DNA of 64,000 bases. Source: Apoda limacodes (taxonomy: Eukaryota > Arthropoda > Insecta > Lepidoptera > Limacodidae). This document shows positions 55,311-64,000 of this stretch, piece after piece. The notes under the pieces were generated by a model. That model ran no database searches. It worked only from the letters and a program-made list of their open reading frames with translations, and was not told the origin of the DNA. The position numbers and the translations under genes are program-made. The stretch is from the NCBI GenBank assembly GCA_946406115.1, contig OX291561.1:3154273-3218272 (forward strand). The letters are read 5' to 3'. Position 1 is the stretch's first letter; every line of letters begins with the position of its first letter.

Positions 55311-58300
55311 TAGTTATCTAACTTAAATATATTTACAATATTATGTGTTCCATTGTGAAATTAAAATGCTTTTTGCTCAAAATAGGAATTGGATCACTTC
55401 GACTTCAAAATGGCGATCAAAATAAGGTGGAGTGGAGTATTGAAGCCACCATAGTCTTCTGCTTGTAACGCCGCAATAACATTCACTGTTGCTATGTTAA
55501 AATAGGTAAAAATACCTACACCCTGCCTAATTTATATGATTTATTTCGAGGTCGCTTAACACTATAAAAACATTTTAAGATAAAAACTCTTAACAACGAC
55601 TGGTTTCTCAAGTGGAGTCACGCATGACGTATTTTTAACTATTTTAATTTTTATTATGCAGTTTTATTTGTACAAATATGACTTTGATTAGAATGTCGAA
55701 TTTTATTAACTGCATATGATATATTACCGGCTATTATTTAAATAATTGAGGAACTAAATAGTTTCCACATGCAATACTGGTGCAGTGATTTATAACGGTA
55801 CATTTATGCATGGTGTTAAGAAGATTAATACCAAAGTTCGACTGCTAACCCGACTACGGCAAAAAATCACAATAGCATCTACTAGGTATATTGATTTTTT
55901 GATAATATCCCTATTCGTAAACACTGTACTCCTTGACAGCTATTTGAATAAAATCTTTTGAAATGTTGAAGAAGGCAAAAGCGAACGTCGAAAGCTTTTA
56001 TTCTAAAAGTAAGAGTAGGTATCACGAGCGCCACATAAAAAGAGACTTCGCACACCATGTGTCTATAGGTCCCTTACGCAGAGGAGCGAAGGGGCAGGGC
56101 GAGGTACGGTGATAACACTGACAACGCATGCACCGTAGTTGCCTTACCTTAATAAACGTATAACTTTTCTTGTGAGTGTCTGTACAGCTGCGCAAACACT
56201 CCACTTCCACCGCTCGCTATGTCTCATCTTACGTGTCGCGCACTGTACAGAGTTTTGTCCTCTGTACGACCAAGACTTTTTCTACTACCTGAATGTACGA
56301 TAAATTTAATTAAAAAAATAGCTATGTTTTCTCGCGAAGTTGTAAGTTTTTAATAATGTCTTTTACGATTATCGTAATTAACGAACACAAATAAAAAAAA
56401 AATGTTACTAGATGTGTGACTAAGTCCGACGTTGCTTCAAATTGAATATCGTTTTTCTTTAAATATCGTTACCAACAAAAAAGTGTGTAACTGTTTATAA
56501 ACTCTTAATAACATAGCTGCTTTATAGTGAAAACAGTAACACATACTAGCTTCAATCTTGCAGCTATAGTGTTTGTGATTATTAGGAGAAACATTAATAC
56601 ATTTGTTTGTTGGAAACGTTACTCAAAGTTAAGCTACGTCGGGCTTGGTCAATGGCACACTTTTTGTTTTTGTTTGTGTAAATTACGTAAATGGTGGTAG
56701 TACGGAATCCTCGATGCGCGAGACCAACTCGCACTTGGCGAGTTTTTTAAATTATACAAAAAAAAATATTGATTAACTTTATATATAAGGAAGAATATGC
56801 AGCCCCTTTTCTTCTTTAAGGTTATAAACATTTCATAAGCTTTTTTTTGTTTTCAGTTTTTACAGAAATCCGTGACCAAACCGTGACCAAACTGCCTAAA
56901 GTTATAGGCGTCTTAATAATGGCGTCCCTACTCTAATATCTAAAACTCCCAAATTACATGACAAAAACAAAATCATTTAATGAAAGAAAAACAATTCAAA
57001 CATAATAATCAGTGTTGATTTATTCATAGCTTAATACTTACGACATTGCATACTTACACAATGTAACATTAAGTATTTAAAGTTACTGCACTTGGTAACA
57101 TGGAAACACACTTTCCGAATTTTGAATAACTTTCATACTTTGTACGATAAAGAAAGCTTTTCCGATTTTCCGAGCTAATGAGATGAGAAATACGTTTTCA
57201 TCACAACAATAACACTTCGTTTTTAGGGTTCCGTAACGTGTAAAATGTAACCGTTATATAAATCCTTCGTGTCCGTCCGTTCGTATGTCACAGTTTTATA
57301 CCTAATTACGCTGTCTTTGGGTGTATTCTAAGAAAATTTTTACAATCTCTTGTAAACCTCTATACATGAACGTTATGAAAATTGAGGAAAAAATATTTTT
57401 AAGGGGTAGCTCTCTATACATTGAGCCGAGGGCTGCAAAAAAAAATTTCCGAGCACCGTATCATATGCGTTTGAAGGTTCAGTTCATAAGTTTTTTAGAT
57501 ATCCGCTATTATTCTTATTCAGGGGAACCGTAACTTAAAGCGTGTACGACACGCATTTAGCCAGTTCTCACAAGCTACTAAGCTTTGACAATATACAAAG
57601 GATAATTCTACTTAAATAGCTCTAATGCAGATGCTATAAATTTTCCGCTGAAGAAATTTTCTCTTTAAATTTAGAGACTAAACCCGTAGGATGAAAATAA
57701 TTAACACTCTTAAACATTGATAATTCCAATGCCTTTTCATCAGTAGTTGGCTTATTCTTTATCCAATTACCCTCTGACCTTTAAATCTGTGGGTTAAAAG
57801 AAAATGAATTTATGGATTTCCTTAAAGGTCAGACATAGATATTACCATAGAACAACTTTACTATGAAAACACTTAAATAAATAATGTATATTACTATTAA
57901 ATCATTAATAATTCGGTCATAACTTAGACTGAAGACCGTAAACATGACACCACCGACAGATTTACTAACATATTATTTTTTATTAGTAAAATTTCAAGAT
58001 AGCATTAGTTCCGAAATAAGTAAATTAATTAAAAAGATACTAATAATATGTTCTAGGAGTAATACAAAAAGTAGATATAATCATAACCAGGGGCATAATG
58101 TTAAATAAAATAGTATATTTCGTACCAAGTACAAAATGACGCTTTTTTTTACTCGAAGAAGGAAGCTGGACTTGACGTAAACCAAACGCGAACATCGAGA
58201 CATTTGTTCCGAGGGTAAGAAAAGCCATTTTGTATTTGGTAAAAACGATACTTTTTCTACTACCTGAAAGACCGATCCAATCTTTATCAAGAAAAATAGT

Positions 58301-58740
58301 AATATAATATTATAAATAATAATAATAATATAATTAGAATCACGTAGAGAAAAATACGCCATGTTTTCCCGTCAAATTGTATGTCTTGCATAATGATCTT
58401 GCCCCATGGCGGCCTGAAGTGGCCAGTATAATTTTACCTTGGCCACGTAATAATTTGTGATGTAGCGCACAATCGAGAACTGTATTTGGCAGTCAATTTC
58501 GGAACTAAAATCCCTTGGCCCCCATCTTGTCGAATTAAATCAAGCATAAAGAGAGCTGTTGAAACTTATTAATTAAATGCATATATTCAATGTAATTAAC
58601 ATATTGATTCACATAATTGTACACACCTTCTCCTAGGCTTTGAAGCCATTTTCGCATCATAAATTGATAAAATAAACACTGACATGTCTTCTATCTATAT
58701 TTCTATTTCCATTATTGTTTTGCTTTATTTGTAGTTATTC
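55311..58740. other. Intergenic with two family B fragments
   Basis: 56690-56750 (TAGTACGGAATCCTCGATGC then GCACTTGGCGAG) is a family B end and 57218-57540 (TTTAGGGTTCCGTAACGTGT, then GTCCGTCCGTTCGTATGTCA) a family B start. A shared TACTTTTTCTACTACCTGAA-type stretch at about 56265 and 58250 marks another old repeat. No credible gene. Confidence 0.45.
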
Positions 58741-58991
58741 TCATCTGTACGCAGTACGATTTACAACTGTACAGCCAAGCTGCAGCTAATGTAATTGATA
58801 AGGCTGTGTCCATTTTGAATAGGGAGCTAAATAGTATATTATTAAGTTCCATTTCCTTTCAGGCTGTACAACTCTGGAACACACTAACTGTCGATATTAT
58901 GAAAACTTCATCTAAACTATCATTTAAAACTGCGCTCGCAAAAACTATTAAAATAGCAATTTTAACTGACTCTAATAATCTTATTATATAG
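58741..58991 (+). pseudogene. LINE C-terminal fragment
   Basis: Encodes FQAVQLWNTLTVDIMKTSSK then LSFKTALAKTI, the 'avqlWNsLP.di....s...Fk..lk' terminus found in many insect LINE polyproteins. An AT-rich tail follows. Confidence 0.5.
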
Positions 58992-59439
58992 TATCGTATC
59001 GTATAGTATTGCATTTTAAAGTAGTAATATTATTTTATTATTATTTATTTTACCCTATTTATATTACTATGGTATTTTGTACTATATTATTTAATATATT
59101 ATCATTATACATACTATATTAGCACAGTTTTTTTTTGTTAATGTCCACTTTGCTATTGTGTGCACCACCTATTTTTTTAATTTTAAGTTTGTATGGTAAA
59201 CTGGAATATAATGCCATTAGGCATTAAGTCCGCCCTTTGTAACACTGTTATAATTTTTTTTAAATAAAAAAGAATAGGTATCTATAAAAGATTAGAAATA
59301 CTGATTTAATGACATATACGCACACCCGTAACCGTTGGGTCCAGAAACATAACATTTGCCATGCGTGTTCGTTTGTGACGTATGGGCTACACTAAGAAAG
59401 GATTTTGCAAAATTTCATTTCAGTGCGTTCATCGCTAAG

Positions 59440-59640
59440 AAAACATCATTTACTAAGGTCCCACAATTCCAGATTACTCTCCTCACCAAGAGCATTGCAA
59501 TCCTTGGTGCTGACATCTCCAGCTATGTTCAGTTCCGAAACCATTTGCAGGACAAGGTGAAGATGGCGTCCAAAAAATGGCAAGCTTGGCCCTTTTGACT
59601 CGGTTCAACGACGGGCTTGAAAACCGTCGACGATCCCAAG
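59440..59640 (+). mobile_element. LINE fragment (recurring family), sense orientation
   Basis: ILGADISSYVQFRNHLQDKV then KMASKK (59506-59580) matches the minus-strand frame VQFRDHLQDKVKLASKK at 42000-41950. This is the only copy on the + strand; an antisense 3' fragment of the same family begins 70 bp later. Confidence 0.65.
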
Positions 59641-59710
59641 TAGGGTTGATATGCGGGATTACTGAATCACGCGCACAAATTTATAGATTTTACTTTGTAA
59701 CAAACATTTT

Positions 59711-59930
59711 TTTTATACCACCATGGTGTCAAGCAAGCATACGTCCCGCCTGATGTTACCTTAGCAGGGGAATTTTATGCCAGTTCCCGACCTTGACCTA
59801 AAACCTAATCACTTCCCCTTTGAAGAACTACATACTGTAGTCCCTAGGAAAAACTTCTACCGTTAATTCCGTAACTTGCTCGTATGTATAAGCGTTCCCG
59901 GGAGAACACTATTTCAAGCAGTGTGTTTTT
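59711..59930 (-). mobile_element. LINE 3' fragment (recurring family)
   Basis: + strand start TTTTTTATACCACCATGGTG, then GCCTGATG and CTACATACTGTAGTCC, as in the other antisense copies. Degenerate. Together with the sense fragment at 59440 it makes an inverted pair. Confidence 0.55.
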
Positions 59931-62214
59931 ATAGCATTGTTAAAGGATAATTTTTAAGAGGAGTAGGAAATCGCATACAACAGTAATATTAGCAATATTT
60001 AAAGATAAAGATCTCGATGAATAGACAAACGGACGGACAAACAGATTCTGCAAAATACTAAAATTCTAACAATACAAGTATTCTAGAAAATAATTGATAA
60101 AAAGGCAGTCCATTCAACATTGTATTAGTACCTACTACTTTTCGACTTGACTGGTGGGGATACTATATCCTAAAATAATAATAGCTGAAGAGAACATACA
60201 TATATTAGCGGAACTTGAAAGATATTCCTCAGTAGTAACGTGATAGGGGGCACGGTCACACACCACTTGTATACAATAAGATACAAGAATACATAAACTG
60301 GGTAAGTACCTACAAACTGTATTACATATTAAGTATAAATACAATTATCCATACACATATTTGTGTATATATTAGTTGGTCTACTTCAATCTGGTAATAT
60401 TTTATGCAAATATATCTAATTTTAATACTTATAATGTACTAAAATACTAAAGTGATCGTTATCAAGATAACACATATATACATATTACATAATTTAAGTT
60501 GCATAATAATGACTTATAGAATGTAGAATAAATAAGGCCAGCGTGTATTTTTTTATGAAACATGTATTTTAAAATGAATTGCCAAAAATTCAAATTAGTC
60601 TAAAACATTGTTTTGCACTTCTGCACTTAAGACCAATTGTCTCGCGATGGTGTGCACACAATGCACACAATGGCATATGAGTGTGTGTGACATGCCGTAA
60701 ACACAACATACAAAACGTGACCACATTCAGTCATGTTTTATGTAATTATTAACGGTAAATACCGTTTAAAATGACATAACTTAGCAATAAACAATATCAG
60801 ACAATATAATTACCGTACAATGCTCCAAATATAAAAATCACCTTATAAAATATATTTATAACCTTTTATTAATATGATTTTAATATAATAATATGTGTTT
60901 GATTTCTTATCGTTTTACTATAAGAATTCTTAGATGTATTATAAAAAAACACAATTATCATTATTCTGTATATATACATATATATTATTACGACTAAAGA
61001 CGTTGAAATCAGTGAAATATAATAATTATATTTTTGATGTTTTTTTATTATGTATCTTATAATATCATTAGTAAAACAATTATGAATTTGATAATCTATA
61101 CATAGACATTTTATGATACCTTGGCCCGTGACTTTGTTCGACTGACCACCCCCCTGATAATTATAATATGCATACAAGTCATCACTTTACCTTTATTTGT
61201 GTTTAGTATAAAAATAATATCTATTATTATTGTATTAATAAAATATTATTATTATTTATTAATGCTTAGATACACTACTTATCTACTTAGTTTTCAATTT
61301 ATATTCTGATTCTTTTATTTAACAGCCTTATAGAGTAAACAAACAACCAAATTTTCCATCCAAAAAATGTTAGCTTAATGTCTGAATATTTATGCAGTTT
61401 GCTAAATATTTGCATAGATATTATTTAAATTTTTTTCTGGCAAAACATTCTACTAAGAGAACCATGACTAATAACTACTGAATAGAAAAGACTTATTTTT
61501 TTCTAAACCCTAATCATACTGTGTAACGTAGGGTATACGCTTGTAATAGGTATCTTTGATCACCCCTACGGGGATAAGTGCCGTAAGGTATTTATTTTTT
61601 AATTTTTATAATACTAATGTAAAAACGAAATACATACAGATATATACCGTTAAGCACTAAGTTTTAATAACGAAAGGGAAATGTTTCTATCGTGGGGGTA
61701 ACCGTAGGACATATCTAGTGTAAAAATAGGTAAAATTAAAACTGTTAATATTAATAACCATGCCTAAACCTTTCTTACTTTCTTTACTACGTTAGTAATT
61801 AGCAAAAGAGGTATATTTTTCTGTCCCTGGGCTTTCATCTTACCATTATATAATACCATATATATAAATATAAGGCGACCTTAGCAAACAATATACACCT
61901 TAGTCCAAATACACTGTGTCAGATGCATTGTTGGGCTTCCGACCTGTCACGTAGGGCTAATGTGGTGGTTAGGTTTATGTTCAACCGCTGGTTAATCTCT
62001 TCTAGGGAATAAAACCGTTAAGATATGCACACATACATAATATTAATAACCACGATTTTACGTAGCGCATGTTAACAATAAATTTTCGTGAGTCTACCGT
62101 AGGCCATATCACGTAATTACGCTATTTTTGTGTAAATGTGGCTAAACTATAGCATCTAAAGGATTGATAAAAAAATATCTAAAGTGTAATACTTGCCTTC
62201 GTTCATTTTCTTAC
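59931..62214. other. Intergenic, very AT-rich, nothing recognised
   Basis: Long AT-rich stretch (60350-61320 especially) with many TA runs and open frames that are by-products of composition. No element ends or coding motifs seen. Confidence 0.5.
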
Positions 62215-62520
62215 TTGCCAGCCTTCATACGTCCCCACTGCTGGGGCACGGCCTGCCCTCTTAAGCGAGGGTGATTGGGCCATAGTCCACACGCGGGCCC
62301 AGTGCGGATTGCGGACTTCACATACGTCATTTTTTTTTTCTTGACGTATGCAGGTTTCCTCACGATGTTTTCCTTCACCGAAAAGCCAGTGGTGTGAATA
62401 AATTAATCAGTGTACTTGAGAAATTAAGAAAAGACTCATGGGTACACGCCGACCCGGGGTTCGAACCTACGCCACTTGGGACGTGAAGTGAAGTTTAAAC
62501 CCCTCGGCCACCACCGACTG
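62215..62520 (-). mobile_element. tRNA-derived SINE, about 300 bp
   Basis: The minus strand begins GTCGGTGGTGGCCGAGGGGT (box-A-like, tRNA-Ser/Leu-like) and has GGTTCGAACCCCGG (box B), then GTGAAGGAAAACATCGTGAG and GAAACCTGCATACGTCAAG, and ends with GAGGGCAGGCCGTGCCCCAG. The core GGAAAACATCGT-AG and CCTGCA are shared with the SINE at 23975. This is a full-length-looking copy. Confidence 0.8.
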
Positions 62521-63081
62521 TTTCATATCACTTGTACATTTTCTTACTTAGTGAATTTAGTTTATTGTATTAACACTTAAGCAAATTTTGAAGCGTGTAT
62601 TGTATTTGCTTGTAATGAAATTTTGTGTATTTATTTTTATTATTTATATTCATTTTCATGTCCGATAACTATTTTTTAATAAATTTTAGCTCTAAAAGCT
62701 ATCAGACTATATATATATTCTTTTTACAGTCCTTTACAAACTAAAGGTTAACTAGTAGAAAAGCCTATAAGCATTAAGTTTGCCTTGGTACGAATTAGGG
62801 GAAATAAAGAGCTTTCTTACAATTTATTATTTATTTCTTCAATACTAAAAAAATATTATTTTATTATTCCTTCAGGTTTTACAATTGCATAAACCTATTG
62901 TTTGGAAATTACTAAATTAGAAGAAGAGTATCTTTGTTAAAGACACGAGATCGAATCCCATATCAATATACAGCGGGTCAATTCCGTAAAAAGATCGCTA
63001 ACCTTTTTGAAAGAAATAAGATATAATATTATTTCATAAAATAATAACAACAAAATAGTTTTTATACATACTATGACGAAT
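62521..63081. other. Intergenic, nothing recognised
   Basis: AT-rich; GATCGAATCCCATATCAATA (62950-62969) may be a box-B relic of another SINE. Confidence 0.4.
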
Positions 63082-63131
63082 AGACAAAATTAACCTACCA
63101 TTTAAGCTTAAATGGTAGGTTAATTTTGTCT
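63082..63131. repeat. Perfect 50-bp palindrome
   Basis: AGACAAAATTAACCTACCAT... reads identically on both strands for 50 bp with no spacer; its centre is AAGCTT. It can form a 25-bp hairpin or cruciform. Confidence 0.95.
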
Positions 63132-64000
63132 GTATATATAGCTTAAATGTAACTAATTTTATTAAAGTAAGAATACCTCGTCTAAAGTTTAATTTTTATT
63201 ATTTTATATACTAGCGGCATTACCTAGTTAAATGGCGATGCTCAGCTCTTAAGCGAGGTTATGACCAGCTCTGTAGTCTCCAAATGCAAGGACTAATCGT
63301 TTGGATAATTCTTTTAAAAAAACGTTCGTGTTAAACTAAAATTAAGGATAAAAATATCGCTATCTTGTGTTTAGGAACTTTTGATTAAATCTACATATTA
63401 ATATTTTTTCAAATCAATCTTTAGTTGTTAATCCTCAAAAAAAAGGTTTAGTGATGAATGAGACACAGTGACATTGAAAACACTTTTTTGATGTCCTAAA
63501 CTGACCCACAACATAAAAATCTAAAATTTAATAACTTCATATCTAAAATTCTCTTATTTATTTGGATGCCATCTTTTCACATTAAACAACAGGCGAATGG
63601 ATACACATTAAAAGGACACATCATTCAAAAAAGTGTCATTTCTTTTCAAATAACAATAAAACTGTGCAGTGACGCGTCTAATGCGACAGATAACTATGCT
63701 AATAGCTCAAATGGATCAACCTGTAGCGGCAGGTATTCCCAAACAAAAAAGATAAGACATAGCATTCCATCCGTGCATACTAATATGTAGCCATAATGTA
63801 CTCCCAAACATTATACTTTACCAAATAGTTGAATATGAAGCGGTACAAGAACCGGTTGTGCTTTGATTGCCTCAAAAAAAGTCCAACGACCAACTAGCAT
63901 AGGAAATAGTGAATCACAATGGAAAACATTTTAAATTATCTCATTTTATGACGTGTTATAATAATGGAACGTGTTTTAAAGTTTGTAAATAGTAATTATA
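63132..64000. other. Window end; possible gag zinc-knuckle scrap
   Basis: 63838-63905 reads KRYKNRLCFDCLKKSPTTN then stop, resembling a BEL/Pao gag knuckle (RLCFNCLK-GH...) that has lost its later His and Cys. The 74-codon open frame just upstream (63566-63790) has no motif of its own. Not a functional gene as read. Confidence 0.35.

Noticed and set aside
58311..58332. (ATA)n microsatellite as a functional site
   Set aside because: Simple low-complexity run in AT-rich DNA; no further evidence.
29494..64000. A third acid phosphatase or other host gene downstream
   Set aside because: I looked for RHG, RSTD, HD and the C-terminal Cys block in the open frames and found none; the open frames with motifs are all of transposon type.

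Overview
This is AT-rich, repeat-dense eukaryotic nuclear DNA, most likely from a moth or butterfly (Lepidoptera). Coding capacity is split into short exons bounded by GT...AG introns. The intergenic and intronic space carries BEL/Pao, Gypsy, Tc1, hAT, Helitron-type and several LINE/SINE remnants of kinds common in lepidopteran genomes. There are no bacterial signals, and most open frames outside the two host genes are transposon fossils or chance openings.

Host genes. Two secreted histidine acid phosphatase genes (the family of insect venom acid phosphatase, Drosophila Acph-1 and vertebrate prostatic acid phosphatase) lie head-to-tail on the + strand. Only the last coding exon (945-1130) of the upstream gene is in the window. 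The second gene can be assembled completely as seven exons (1921-2022, 22734-22844, 23320-23562, 24573-24749, 25986-26106, 28086-28297, 29308-29493) encoding 383 residues. It has a signal peptide, the RHGERTP phosphate-binding loop, the RSTD motif and a C-terminal catalytic His-Asp. Every intron phase agrees (five phase 0, one phase 1). The terminal exons of the two genes are both 186 nt and match at 25 of 61 residues by hand count, so they are diverged tandem paralogues.

Intron 1 of the complete gene is 20.7 kb and separates the signal-peptide exon from the catalytic core. It holds (i) a BEL/Pao element between two diverged LTRs (about 3332-10403), split by an antisense LINE (about 4793-7960) that is itself split by a fragment of another LINE; (ii) diverged 118-bp tandem repeats, a hAT scrap, a Pif1-helicase (Helitron-type) fragment and a LINE endonuclease/RT fragment; (iii) a Gypsy element (16811-22291) whose RNase H region is split by a 1.04-kb Tc1 element with perfect 26-bp terminal repeats. 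The later introns carry tRNA-derived SINEs, a 575-bp inverted-repeat element and a LINE 3' end.

Downstream, 29.5-64 kb, I find no host gene I can support. This half holds LINE 3' fragments of one recurring family, LINE and RTE open-frame remnants, a hAT-type MITE with 8-bp target duplication nested in another repeat, fold-back elements, in-frame minisatellites (22, 27 and 39 bp), a 5S rRNA-derived fragment, a tRNA-derived SINE and a perfect 50-bp palindrome.

I did not find a convincing new multi-gene system. The points most worth checking are the tandem phosphatase pair with its very long, nested-transposon first intron, the minisatellite beginning 3 nt after the phosphatase stop codon, and several recent-looking repeat structures.
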